Positions 10,512-22,829 of a stretch of DNA of 64,000 bases are shown one piece after another (position 1 is the first letter of the stretch; each line of letters starts with the position of its first letter). The notes beneath the pieces are model-generated. The model had not been told where the DNA came from and searched no databases. It saw only the letters and a list, made by a program, of their open reading frames with translations. The stretch is from Oikopleura dioica (lineage: Eukaryota; Chordata; Appendicularia; Copelata; Oikopleuridae), in the NCBI GenBank assembly GCA_907165135.1, contig OU015568.1, positions 2,488,501 through 2,552,500 of the forward strand. Direction: 5' to 3'. The translations under genes and the position numbers were made by a program.

Positions 10512-10583
10512 CTCCCACACCGGGAATCGAACCCGGGCCGTCGGAGTGAAAATCCGAAATCCTAACCCCTAGACCATGTGGGA
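10512..10583 (-). tRNA. tRNA-Glu (TTC anticodon)
   Basis: Read on the minus strand, the sequence is close to animal tRNA-Glu(UUC). Acceptor TCCCACA pairs with TGTGGGA, the D-arm is TGGTCTAGGGGTTAGGA, the loop TTTTCAC gives anticodon TTC, and the T-arm is CCCGG-GTTCGAT-TCCCGG. There is no intron. Confidence 0.95.
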
Positions 10584-11308
10584 CCTGCCCTCAGGCGTGA
10601 AGACCTTTGCCATGAATCTCTGCCTGCGAGTAGAACCCATAAACACCCTTGATTGGTCTTGACAAACACTTTATTTCGGTTCTTCATTTGGGCGGCTATT
10701 ATACTTTATTTTCGTTATGAGTTGTTTTCAATAAACTGCGCTAGGAAAGATTTTAACAGTGATTTTCTTTGGCAATCGGCGCTTCACCTTGATCTGAAAA
10801 AAGCCAAAATACCACATTTTCATTTCCGTTCCAAATTAACTTATCCTTTTTTTCACAAGCGAGTGGCTACTGATTTTGACATTTTCAATTAGCGCTGGAG
10901 CTTCTTGAGCAATTAAGACTTTTTAATTATGGTGATCATCGAGTGGTCTAAAAAGGAAAGTTGCGTGTCCGTTTTCACGCTTGTCCCCTCCTTGCGGTTG
11001 GGGTTGCTCTAAAATGTGTGAAATTTCGAGCCGTCTTCTAAGATGGAGCCTTTTACTGTGCCCCAAGAATGTCGGGTGAAGATCATAGATCAAGTTTCGG
11101 TTGTTATTTTTCTGATATAAATTTATTTATGAGCAGCAATGCAATTTTTTCTAGGTTTTCTTCAGCTTATCAAAGAGACGATAATTATTGTTGTCAAAAA
11201 CTTTTTTAAACGAAAGTTTTTTTTCAGAATTTTCCTACCAAAATATGCTTATTTGTAATCCTTAAAAATTGATAAGGCTTAAAAAATTCTGACTGTTGAA
11301 GAATAAGA
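10584..11308. other. Intergenic, nothing recognised
   Basis: AT-rich. Only short unsupported frames, such as one from 10653 with a hydrophobic start, occur here. It includes the upstream region of the homeobox gene. Confidence 0.4.
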
Positions 11309-12148
<840 letters not shown>

Positions 12149-12459
12149 TTCAGGAATCCCGTCAAATCCAGCGAAGAATCTCATTTCGTTCAACTAAAGC
12201 TATTTCTATTCTGTAAATAAAAGCAAGTCATTTTCTAAAAATTCTCATCTTACGATTTTTCTGACGATATCGGCTCTTCGGATCAACGAAACGAGATCTC
12301 CGCTAAAATCTCCGAGACGATTCTGCTCAATAAAATCTTCTTCGTTTCTCAGATCCTCGCTTTTTTGCCGGAACTCGTTTTTTCGTGTTTCTATTTTTTC
12401 GATCCGCATTCTCAGAAAATTTTCAAGGAGCTTTTTTCGCTCTACTAACTGAATTTCAG

Positions 12460-13524
12460 CTGATCCAAAGCTCAACTGCTTGGGCACGCATACCTACAAT
12501 GAGGACTTGTCGGACAATGGCTTCCTTGCTGAGCTTGGAGAGGGACTCGAGATAGTAAGAGTTGTTTCCGGAAGAGGGCTGCTGCCAGAGTATGATCCAG
12601 CGGGAGAGGGTGTCGACTACTACGATCCATACTATGGACAGATGACCTACCACAAAGTCGGCGACACGGTCAGAGTTGGATGCAAGCTTGGCTATAGCAA
12701 CGGTATGTCAGAAATTAGGAAAACGGTCGGCAAATATTCTCGCTTTTTAGCTATCGCCAAGGAATTTACCGGCGCAAAATGCCTTTGCTCCATGGGCAGC
12801 TGTTCTTTCGCCCTGAACAATGCTGCCTACCGTTGTGTTCCAGACACAACCGCGGCAATTCCAGTCTGGCAAGGAGGAAACTTCAACTACGTCAAGGGTG
12901 TCTACGATAACTACTTCCTGATGAAGGCTCGAATCATGAACTTGATGTCGGTAGAGAAATGGGATTGGGACCAGTACAATCATGTCACCAACACATTTGC
13001 CGTTAATCCGCAGTATTGGACGACCGCGAAATTCACGCTTTTCGTTTTCTGGTAAAAATTTTTCTCTGTCATACTCTTTTTATTTTTTCTTAGTCCATTC
13101 GACGTGACTCAAGGCGGTCTTAACTCAGACGGCATCATCAACTTCCCCGATTTCTACTATTCAGAGCACTCGGCTGATGGAAAGCTTTGGTCGTTCCTAT
13201 CTAGAGAGCCAACTGTTTTGGACAAGATTGCCTGTAACGGTGGTGTTTGCGACAGTGGCAATCACTACTTCAAAGGATACATTGGTTGGAGTCCAAACGC
13301 AAATAACAGAGGACCGGTCGATATTGCTGACTATACTTGTGAAATCGGTGAGCTTTCCTTGGGTTTTAACATCCATTCTAAAGGATTTTTCAGGTATTCT
13401 TCCTGAACATCGACCAACCGCGATCGCAGATCTTGTCACGAACTTCGACGCTTTTGCCGGCGGAAACTTCGACAAAATGACCAATTATTTGCGAAGTGCT
13501 CCCTTCAAAGTTAACGATCTCTAA
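12460..13524 (+). CDS. Secreted Cys-containing protein of unknown family (first exon not found)
   Basis: Four exons join in frame by GT-AG introns (12702-12750, 13052-13093, 13348-13393). The first visible exon begins after a good branch-site and acceptor (CTACTAAC...TTTCAG) but has no in-frame ATG; the start exon lies further upstream. The protein has two similar halves: VGDTVRVGCKLGYSN...CLCSMGSCSFALNNAAYRC, and DKIACNGGVCDSGNHYFKGYIGW...ADYTCEIG. The GDTVxVxCxxGY pattern recalls sushi (CCP) domains, weakly. The segment DNGFLAEL resembles ENGFLAQL near the start of the protease at 16.2 kb, perhaps by chance. Confidence 0.6.
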
Positions 13525-13557
13525 ATAAAACATCGGCCCTCCTTGTTTATAATTTTT

Positions 13558-15017
13558 TTATACAGATATATCTTGAATAGTGACAGTAGAAATTGAGTTG
13601 TTTTTCAGAGAGTAGGAAGAATTGGTGACGTTGAAAATGGTCCCGAGTGTAGATCTTCTCCCGCGAGAAAAAGCTATTCTCTTGACTCGTCGGATGTCGT
13701 AGATCATGATGCCAAGGTAGAAAAGTGTTATGACCAGAGTTATCAGCAAAACACAGGCGAATATAATTTCCAAAGGGTTGGCACAAGCAGGAAGAGCTCC
13801 GTAGATCGAGTTTTGCTATGATAGATTTGATTTCAGAGACCATAATAATGATACATATTTTTTTTCAGAATTTATTTTTTGGAATTTTGAGCGATGACTT
13901 TTAGATACGTTCTTTTGGCTTTCGATTCTTACGAATACCTGAGGACCAAATGGCAGCGGCGAAACCCTTTGAGACCTATCAACTTTTACACATTGTCCCA
14001 TTCTCGGCTGAAACCATTCAGAAAGTGTTGTCCCGCACCACTCTTCTTCGATAAATTTATTCTTGTTGCGTGCGATGTCGTCTATCGATGTCAGTTTCGG
14101 ATCATAAAGAATGCTCGGACTCGAACATATGGATAAACTCGAGCTCATCAGCAACCCAAGAACATTGACAATCAGAATGAGAAAGGAAAACCAGCCGATA
14201 AATTCGCAGTGCAGCGCCGCTAAGAACGCTTCCATCTGATAAAAAGCTCTAGAATTTGGACGTTTTAACATTAAAATGTCATTTTGATCGATTCTAGAGC
14301 CCTTCTCAAAATCAGAACAACGTCAACAAGGGGTAAAACCAAAGCGGCAAGTGGAATAGAACTCATCGGATTGACGAATCTTGCCAAATAGAAATAGCTC
14401 ACGAACAATTTTGGCAAAATAATGACCAAAATTTCGATTCTCTCGGCGATCCCAGAACATAGGAAGATCCACTGAGGCGGGTATTTTTGGTGAACTGTGA
14501 TGACCAAGAAATACGATTTGACGCAGAGGTTTAGGGCCTCAGCGATTGGAAAGTAAAGAAGAACGAAGGAGATTGCGAAGTTCCAGTCATATGAATACAT
14601 GCTGAAAATATCTGACATGTGAAAATTCGAAATATTCTACCTGTTGTAGGCAGTGTAGCTGTACCAGAGATACAAACCCGGGTACACATCAACCATCGGA
14701 ATAATCAACGTCATCAGATAACCAATCACCACTGCTCTTTTCTCTCCGACGCGAAACGTCCTCGTTCCTTGGAAGCATTTGAAGCCAGTAAAGATCACGA
14801 CACCAAGAGAGAAAGAACAGATCAACACTTGCGCTAAAAATTGCAAGATGTTCGACTGCTTCGGTGGAATAACTTTGAAGTGGTCAAGCATAGTGCCAGG
14901 ACCCATAAAACTTTTGATGGCATAGGTGACTTCTTTGAGCATTTCATTTCCTTTTTCTTCCAGGTCGATTGAGTCTGGCAGAGGCTCTGATGTTACTATT
15001 GCGAATTTTGTAGGCAT
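13558..15017 (-). CDS. Multi-pass membrane protein (about six spans)
   Basis: At least four exons: from 15017, from about 14600, 14248 to about 13853, and 13816 to 13558. Clear hydrophobic spans are ILQFLAQVLICSFSLGVVIF, VIGYLMTLIIPMVDVYPGLYLW, NFAISFVLLYFPIAEALNL, VIILPKLFVSYFYLA..LAALVLPLVDVVLIL, FIGWFSFLILIVNVLGLLM and IIFACVLLITLVITLFYLGIM. The C-terminal tail is Ser/Thr/Asn-rich. The junction at 14249-14301 needs a GG-AG intron. An extra exon starting at 15172 (MFVLKLIAFAISRF...) may belong upstream but does not join in phase with a normal donor. I recognise no family. Confidence 0.6.
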
Positions 15018-15394
15018 AAGTTTGACCTTTTTCTGAAGAAAAAAAAACTTCTATAAATGCTTTTATCGTTAACAAAAGATAGCTTACCGGACACAACAGA
15101 TCATATCGAAGATGGTAAAAGTAAATCGTGAAATAGCGAAGGCGATTAATTTAAGTACAAACATTATTTTAAAAGATTATGGTTTTCTTTAAAATTCTTT
15201 CCTTGAACATGAAACTGGGTCAAATAAATTCCGTCATCCCTCAAAAACCTCGTCGAAGTCGAAATCATCTTGCACGTGATCAGCTCATTTTCAAAGTACG
15301 TTTCGTAGCATTGATCAATAATTCGCTTTGAAATTTTTCCTTTTTCCATTTTTGTGGGATTTGAAAGTGTTCTCATTGGAAATTCGTATTTTAT

Positions 15395-15622
15395 CTACTG
15401 ACAAAAGATTAAAACAGAAGTTTCAATCAAGAGAAAAAGGTCTGTTTTTATCTGTTCCTGAGTGAATTTTTTCTTTTGAATGTAACCAGCATCGAGATTT
15501 CTGAAAAAGCCTTTCGTCGGCCCAGTTCCATAGCCAAATGTGCAGTTTCCGTTCTTGATGCATTTGTATTCTCTGCAAGTCAATCCGAAGCAAAAAGAAG
15601 CAAGAATTAAAAGTATTTTCAT
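15395..15622 (-). CDS. Short secreted protein
   Basis: The ATG at 15622 gives a good signal peptide (MKILLILASFCFGLTC), then REYKCIKNGNCTFGYGTGPTKGFF with three Cys close together. The 3' end is uncertain. A second protein-like frame follows at 15376-15164 (...RIIDQCYETYFENELITCKMIST...) and may be a further exon, but I found no donor/acceptor pair that keeps frame. Another weak minus-strand frame lies at 15790-16035. Confidence 0.4.
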   Translation of the reverse strand: MKILLILASFCFGLTCREYKCIKNGNCTFGYGTGPTKGFFRNLDAGYIQKKKFTQEQIKTDLFLLIETSVLIFCQ

Positions 15623-16172
15623 CGTGTTTTTGGCAAAATATCAGGTGGAAATACGGAAGAGAGAAAAAACCATGATTGCACGAGGGAAGAGTAGGGCGAA
15701 GAAAGTGCATAGAATGGGCAGTTTAAATCAAAATCTGTTGCCTAGTGAAAGTATGCGTTGATAGATGTCAGACCTGCGTGATGCTAGACCTACCTCAAAG
15801 GAATTTTTTGATGAATAGAGGGAATATCCAAATTATTTACCAAATATGTTTCGGTTTCAGAAATTACCTTGGACCTAAAACAGGCTTCGATTCTCGTCAA
15901 AAAATGGATGCGAGACTTCAACATCATCGGAAAATATTTTGACGGGACTCTCTCTAATTTTCGCAGCTGAATTATCATCATTTTCGCTAATTTATCTGTC
16001 GACTTATCTCCGTCGATGATATTTATAACACGCAACTCGATTGGAATGATCTATTCAAAGAGATTTCGAGTAAGTGAGAGATAATATTTCATATTTTGTT
16101 CATAATATATATGAACTTCCTAAAATCGATCTTTTCTGAAAAGAAAGTTCATATGATAAGCTTTATCTTAGT

Positions 16173-19100
16173 ATGAAACTCTTGGCAAGTGTAATCGCCT
16201 CCTCGGCAACCGCCTGGAATCAAGGTGCCTGTGATGAAGGCGGTACAGTCTGGCAACCTGACGGAGCTGATATTTTCTACTGCAGGGAGAGTTTAAACTT
16301 TATGCTAAGATAACAGATCAAGCAAAACTTCAAAACTCAAAATGAGAAATACTTGCTCTTTCGACTGGATCGGCCGAGGTGATAAGGCCTACTACAAGGA
16401 GTTCGGCAAGCATGAAAACGGATTCCTTGCTCAGCTGAGTACCATCAAGTGGGGCCTTCCTTACTTGACGAAGGAGGGTGGATACATCGGAATTCTCCGA
16501 TTTGATCGAAGCTATTGTAAGCGCCCAATTCTCAAGGCCATCGGAGAGGGAAGAATCAACGTCAATGTTTTCGACCGATCTGATGACAACTACATGACTG
16601 AGGCCCAGTACTACGAGATGCCCGCTAATGGCGATAAAAACACCGAAGCCGCCTTTGTCCAATTTCGTCGAACTGGCTACGTTGCCGGCGAGTTCCTTAA
16701 CAAGGGCAAAGATCGATTCTTCTTGGAAATGAGCGGAATTCAGGATGAATTCGAACCACTTGATCCCGCCAATCCCAACGTTGTCCAAGATGACTACTAT
16801 CAGTGCTTCCAGAATGTTGGAATCATGACGATGGAAGATGACGGCAACGGATTCTTGAACTCTGACTATTCCAGATGTGCCGCTTTCCAGCGATTCGGCC
16901 AGACACCTAACTGGAGCGAAGAACCCCAAACAACAACAACGACCACAACCACAACAACGACAACTACAACGACGACGACCTCAACGACGACGACAACCAC
17001 AACTTCCGACAGCGAGTGGGAAGAAGGTCCTATTACACTTGGTGACACTAACACCTGTACCAATCCAGGCGTCCCAGTTCCAGCTGGTCGATTCTACGGC
17101 GAATTCATGCCGTGGGACAAAAATCGAATTGTTGGGGGACAAGGAGTTGAAGAAGGTCAGTGGCCATGGATCGTTGCTCTTGGAAGTCATTGGTGCGGCG
17201 GTTCCATCATCTCGAAAAACGCCGAAGGTTACGATTATGTTCTCACGGCTGCTCACTGCTGCCAATCAAGTCATGATTACGACCAAGACATCAAAGTTAC
17301 TGTTGGGGACTGGAAAATGAGCACTGATTCCCCAAATGAGTTCCAAGTCTACTCAGATGCTATCTTCATGCACCCGAATTACGATTACTACACTTTGAGC
17401 AACGATCTTTGCATTTTGCGACTCCCGAATCTGTCAGCAATCAATGCTGATGCATTTGAACCCGTCTGTCTCCCATCAGAGAGACCCGATCATGGACGAA
17501 AATGCTATGCTGGTGGTTGGGGAACACTTCAATCTGGAGGCTATCAGCCAGATCAGCTACAAGATGTTGGCGTCTGGATGATGGACAATGAATATTGTCA
17601 AGGCCAACAATATGATGCTAGCTCGATTGATCAGACAATGATCTGCGCTGGTACACCTGATTGGGACGAAGATGGACTCATCGATGGCGGTCAAGATGCC
17701 TGCCAAGGAGACTCTGGTGGGCCCCTTGTCTGCCTTGAGAACGGAATCCCAACTCTTGTTGGTGTTACCTCCTGGGGCTATGGTTGTGCTTATGAAGGAT
17801 ACCCGGGCATCTGGGCGTCTACCGCTGACAATTTGCAGTGGATCGATGACGTCATTAACGGAGTCGTCACTGTACCTCCGACGACAACAACCACAACGAA
17901 CACAATGGGTCCACCACCAGATGGATGGGAAGATGGACCAGCTACAATGGGTGACGTTGCCGTCTGCACTGATGCCAGTCATGATTACTCAGGACCAATC
18001 AGCGATCACGTTTTCCTTCCATGGGATGACATGAAAGTTGTCGGCGGTCAACCAGTTGAAGAAGGACAGTGGCCATTTATTGTCGGGCTCGGCGGCAACA
18101 GTGACGGCTGGGAGCACTGGTGTGGCGGCACTATCATCTCAAAGAATGCTGAAGGCGATGATTGGATTTTAACCGCGGCTCATTGCTGCTGGCAGAATGG
18201 AGCAGAGCTTAACAATATCCGAGTCGGTGACTGGAAGCAGTCAACTGTGTCTCCTCACGAGTTCTCTACTTCTGGAATTCAGTACATCCATCCTGGATAT
18301 GATGACTGGAGTTTGGCAAATGATTTGTGCCTCCTTCGAGTCCCAAATCTCTCTGCTGTAAATCCTGATGCTTTTGAAAAGACATGTCTTCCAACATCTC
18401 GACCAGAGCAAGGTCGAAAATGCTACACCGCTGGCTGGGGAACGCTCCATCAAGACGACTGGGACAGTCCAGATACCCTTCATGATGTTGGAATCTGGAT
18501 GATGGGCAACGACTACTGTCACGAAACAGGCAACGGTTACGAAGTCGATCAAACGATGATCTGCGCCGGTGTTCCTGATATTGACGGAAATGGAATTCCA
18601 GATGGTGGCATGGACGCTTGCTATGGTGATTCCGGTGGGCCTCTGGTCTGTCTTGAGAACAACATGCCATATGTTGTTGGAATCACGTCGTGGGGTTACG
18701 GCTGTGCGCAAGAAAACTATCCCGGCGTCTGGGCTTCCGTCGCTGACAATCTTGACTGGATCTACGGAACGATGGACGGATCCTACACAACAACAACCAC
18801 GACTTCTACAACAACCACAACTACCGAAGGACCCCCACTTCCTCCAAGCGTATGGGAAGAAGCTCCAGGCACCATGGGACCAGTCGATGTCTGCCCAGCT
18901 CCTGGAACTCCTTACTCCCCTGCCTCCCGAAGCAGCCCGAAGATGACTCCATGGGACAAAAACAGAATCGTCGGCGGCCAGGAAGTTCTCGAAGGTGAAT
19001 GGCCGTTCATGGCCGGTTTGTACAAATCTGGCTACGGTTTCTTCTGCGGCGGATCTGTTATCACCAAAAACTCGGCTGGACCGGATTACATCCTTTCCGC

Positions 19101-19860
19101 GGCTCATTGCTGCGAGGCATTTACAGACAATACCTATGAAGTCAGTATTGGTGATTGGCGGCGAGGAGATCACCAAACAAGCAGCGGTGAGTTTACTGTC
19201 CTTGGAAAGAAACTCTCTCATCCAAATTACAACACTGTTACTCTTGACAACGATTTGTGCATCTTGGAGGTCCCCAATCTTCTTGCTGCAGCTGCATCAA
19301 GAAATGTTGGGGCAGATTCTTTTGAAGCTGTTTGTCTTGCAGGAAAGAGGTTTGATTCTTTACGAGTCAAGAATTTTGCGCAAAAATTATATCTCGTCTT
19401 AGTAGAAAAATAATCACTCTTGTAAAGAAAGTCGACCAGAGCATGGTCGAAAAGTCTACGCCGCTGGCTGGGGTGCTACCTCCGAGGGAGGCTACACTTC
19501 CAACACCCTTAAAGATGTAGGCATCTGGTACATGAACAATGAGTACTGCGAAGCAACATCAAATGGCATGTATGGAATCAGTCAAGCAATGATCTGCGCT
19601 GGCGTTCCCGATCTCGATGAAAACGGAATTACAGACGGTGGAGAAGACGCTTGTCAAGGTTTTTCGATCAAAAATGAATGTATTGCTAATTGGTTTTAGG
19701 TGATTCCGGTGGGCCACTGGTGGTTCTTGAGAACGGAGTTCCTGTCCTTATCGGTGCTACCTCCTGGGGAATCGGTTGCGCTCGGCCTGACTATCCAGGT
19801 GTCTGGGCTTCTGTTCCTGATAATCTCGACTGGATTTTGGAAAATATCATTGTTGCCTGA
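16173..19860 (+). CDS. Secreted protease with three tandem trypsin-like S1 domains
   Basis: Exons 16173-16285, 16347-19342, 19428-19658 and 19700-19860 sum to exactly 1166 codons plus stop. Signal peptide [14 protein letters not shown]; an unfamiliar ~230-residue N-terminal domain ([12 protein letters not shown]...CAAFQRFGQ); then Thr-rich linkers before each S1 domain. Domain 1 starts [15 protein letters not shown], domain 2 [15 protein letters not shown], domain 3 [15 protein letters not shown], so each keeps a tryptic activation site. All three triads are intact: AAHCC (His), NDLC (Asp) and GDSGGPLV (Ser). Asp six residues before the catalytic Ser (DAC-Q/Y-GDSGGP) predicts trypsin specificity in all three. 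Two introns are non-canonical, 16286-16346 (GG-AG) and 19343-19427 (GA-AG); 19659-19699 is GT-AG. All introns sit at the two ends, so domains 1, 2 and the first part of 3 share one 3-kb exon. Confidence 0.93.
19343..19427 (+). other. GA-AG intron in the triple protease gene
   Basis: Removing 85 nt that begin GAAAGAGG and end GTAAAG restores [12 protein letters not shown], matching [12 protein letters not shown] and [12 protein letters not shown] in domains 1 and 2 residue for residue. No GT donor can do this. The centre is the palindrome AATTTTGCGCAAAA(A)TT flanked by ACGAG and CTCGT. Confidence 0.85.
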
Positions 19861-20004
19861 GACTCAAGTTGATCTGTTTGAAAATCAAAATAAAAAGTTT
19901 GAACACTAAATATTTTATCTCTTTCTTTAATTTATTGTTGCAAGATTTTTCAATGCTGCTTTCAAGCAGTAACAGTTCAGGCATCATTCTTGTTCTTGTC
20001 GACT

Positions 20005-20359
20005 TTAGCTCGCAAAGGCTCCGAAAAGTGCCGGCACCTTTGGCGCTGAGTTCTTCTCGGGGGACTTGGCGCAAATGACTCCACCCACATTTTGCTCGCT
20101 GCTCATGCTCGTCGTTGAGCTTTCAGACATTCGTTTGATTCGCTTCTTGATCATTTTGATTGGACTTGATGTCGTCTTTCCCTATAAAATGATACATTAA
20201 TTAACTTTTCATAGATTTACTTATTTGTAAGGGACATTTTAAGTAATTATAATTATAAAAAATTTAACGAAGACTTCTCCAAATTTCAAATAAACATCTC
20301 AAAGTTTCTTATCTTACCTTGTCGGAGGTCTCCTTTTTCTGTTCCATATCCTTATTCAT
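20005..20359 (-). CDS. Small basic Ser-rich protein
   Basis: Two exons (20359 to about 20317, then about 20183 to 20005) give about 75 residues. The first reads MNKDMEQKKETSDK, and the second begins GKTTSSPIKMIKKRIKRMSESS and ends KVPALFGAFAS. The basic KKRIKR stretch suggests nuclear or nucleic-acid association; no domain is recognised. A TATATAA lies on the minus strand at 20420-20426, about 60 nt upstream of the ATG, which supports a real promoter. The intron is GT-AG. Confidence 0.6.
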
Positions 20360-20419
20360 CGCTCTTTCTCTCTCGCCCTTTTTCTAAGGTTCTTTAGGAA
20401 TTTAGGTCCTGACACTTAT

Positions 20420-20426
20420 TTATATA
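20420..20426 (-). promoter_or_regulatory. TATA box for the 20005-20359 gene
   Basis: TATATAA on the minus strand, about 60 nt upstream of the ATG at 20359. Confidence 0.5.
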
Positions 20427-20647
20427 ACAGCCGAGACTAGCCTCAGGGTAGGAAAATTTCTTCAGACCCTTGTGACTTGAAGACCTTTCTTTTAAATCGC
20501 ACTGTTTGAGTTTTATAGCTAAAATAAAGTTGTTTTGAAGATTGCCGACAATAAAAGGCGCGGTGAACTTGAGAATTGATAATGAGTCTGTTTTCGAGTT
20601 TTTATTTTTTATTGTCAGGGTTATTAAATTGGAAATCTTGTGAATTT

Positions 20648-21614
20648 TTATTTCTTCAATTTTTCCGCAAAATCAATGCGCATTTGCTAGGTAAAAGATT
20701 ATTTAAAAAAAATAACCAAGAATTTTACCTCGATCTGTTCATCAAGACTGTTTATTGTCAACTTTTGGTTTTCGACTTGATTCTTTAGATCATCGTTCGT
20801 TTTTTCGAAGCTTTCGACCTTTTTCTTGAGCTTTTCCATTTCATGTTTCATATCAATGCGATCTTTTTGATTGTCAGTGATAGTTATCCAAAGTTTTTCG
20901 ATATTTTCCGCCATAATTTTCAGCTTATCAGACTCGTGGTCATCGACTTGTAGATTTATAAGTAAGTGTATGAAGGAGCGTACCTTTTTTATTTGTCTCA
21001 GGAACCACCGTTGCTTCAGAACTGACCTCAGAGAAACTTATTTCTGATATCGAAGGGAAAGGTAGCTCTTTAATGGGTGTTTTGGTTCGTTCATCTTTGT
21101 CATCTTCGACCTCAGTGTTCAGTTTGCGGACTGAGTTTTCTTCAACGTTCATGATCAGTTCACTTGCTTCTCTATAAGATCCATGATTATGGCTCAGAAA
21201 ATCCATGAAAGAAAGAGTTTTGTCACAGGGCATTTTCATGGGACATTTGAAGATGATTCTGTCTAAGTAGTCAGTATGTTCTGTAGACCTCATTTTCAGA
21301 TCGAAATCGAGAACTGACGAACACGAATGACAAACTTTGTTTTCTTGAATTATATCTTCGAAACAAGCATCGCATATTCGCCGAGAACAGAAAATTCTGC
21401 AATTCATCGAGCTCTCGGAAGGATCTTCATGGGCAAGTAAAGTGCTGGTGATACGCCTGAACTTGGCTCTATTGAAATTTTGAATAGAACTAACTTGCAA
21501 TAGTAACAAGAGCTGCTTGAATCTAGTACAAATCCATCCGCTAAAAATTCTCTTGGAATGCCGGTTGAAAAATGATAATTCATGCTCGACTTTTAAGCGA
21601 AAGATTTTATGCAT
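20648..21614 (-). CDS. RING-like zinc-finger and coiled-coil protein
   Basis: The N-terminal part holds NCRIFCSRRICDACFEDIIQ and NKVCHSCSSVLDFD, which looks like the second half of a RING finger (FCxxxxCxxC ... CxxC). A Cys/His cluster follows (FKCPMKMPCDKTLSFMDFLSHNHG), as in TRAF-type proteins. A later exon (about 20915 to 20725) is a clear coiled coil (MKHEMEKLKKKVESFEKTNDDL). The last exon ends QMRIDFAEKLKK at 20648. The exon joins at about 20915-20960 and 20698-20725 are GT-AG. The first RING Cys pair is not visible in this frame; an unresolved small intron near 21490 probably hides it. Possible ubiquitin-ligase adaptor. Confidence 0.55.
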
Positions 21615-21898
21615 TTTTTCTACTCTTGCATACTTTTATAATGTGCCAAATTCAAATGTTTACATAGAGTTGAGTTATATATAGAAAGTCATCTTTATCC
21701 ACAACTTGGTATAGTATTCTGATGTCAATAATCATGCCCCATAAAACGAATACAATCGGTGGTACAAAGATACCTCTCACCTTTGTGTTTTGACGTGTTC
21801 CTATGCCATACGAAGATCATGGAAAGACCTTTTCGCGATCGTAAAAACTTATCCTCTTTCGAATAACGAAAGCGTCGGTTCGCTATATTTTTCCAGAA

Positions 21899-22707
21899 AT
21901 GAGAAACAATGTTGTTACAACAGAACCTAAATGCGAACGGTAAGAATTTCTTCTCGAAGCTCAACGAATTTTTTTTTCCAGAAATTGGACTTATCCGCTG
22001 ATTACATGTTCGGATCCATGCTTATTGATTAAGGCAGCATTTTGTTTTTTTCTCATCGAGCGAGGTAATATATGAAGTCGAGGTTTTTAAAAATTTTATC
22101 ATGGAATTTTTAAGAGATTGAAGATCGACTCAACTGGCCAAGGGTTTAGTGATATTTTTTCAATATTGCCCCTATAATTGCCAATCAATTAGTGATCGAG
22201 CAGGACTTCCCTAACCCAGGGACCCTAAAGACTTACATAACGCCTTTCTTAGCACCTAAAGCAATAAAGAACTCAATGGATAGTCCCGTTTGACACAAAA
22301 ATTAAACCCTTTATAAGACTAATAACTCGGATCTCGGCGGCTTCTTCTGTCTTTATGTAAGCAAAACTTTTATATCAATCACATGAGAAATGATATGTGA
22401 AGTCTTAAATATCTTAAAAATTAATTCATAAGTGTATCATGGGCCGATCAAGATTTCAGCGAGAAAAGATAAAAGAAAAACTGGGGATCAATGGAACATG
22501 TTGTACGTAAGTGATTGTTTATGAGTTATACAACAAGCTTTCAAAGAAAGAAAATAATCACTTTATTATGTTTTTAGACAAAGTTGGATCCTTTGCTGTT
22601 GCTTCCCGTGCGCCGTTGTTCAGCATTACAGAGAAGTGCTCCTCGGCGAAATCAAGCCAGAAGAGCACCTCGAGCAGCAAGGCTACAATTATGAAGAATA
22701 CGAATAG
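21899..22707 (+). CDS. PLAC8 / cornifelin-like Cys-rich protein
   Basis: Five very small exons (21899-21939, 21982-22064, 22253-22287, 22433-22506, 22578-22707) sum to 363 nt, a 120-residue protein, which is the usual PLAC8 size. The order of features fits the family: NWTYPLITCSDPCLLIKAAFCFF (the W...C...C...FCFP half), about 25 residues, then the conserved REKIKEKLGINGTCC (R-x-K/R-L-R-xx-x-G-I-x-G-S), then ILCCCFPCAVVQHYREV (compare CCPxCALxQxxRE). An AG acceptor lies two bases before the first ATG, so it may be trans-spliced. PLAC8 proteins are small membrane-associated proteins of varied roles. The middle 35-nt exon is the least certain. Confidence 0.75.
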
Positions 22708-22829
22708 CAAGCCAAAAAGGAACGAATCATTCTGGATTACAAATTTATTAAATAAAAATACAGCTTCAAGTTTTTTCTGTGTACTAATTGTCTTGAGTGG
22801 TTATTCTAGAAATTCCCGTAGTAACAGGA

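Noticed and set aside
12245-12487. Charged, coiled-coil-like minus-strand frame (RMRIEKIETRKNEFRQKSEDLRNEEDF).
   Set aside because: It overlaps the well-supported splice acceptor and first visible exon of the plus-strand secreted gene. The opposite strand is pyrimidine-rich intron sequence, which creates K/E/R-rich frames by chance. It could still be a real exon of a minus gene, but nothing joins it.
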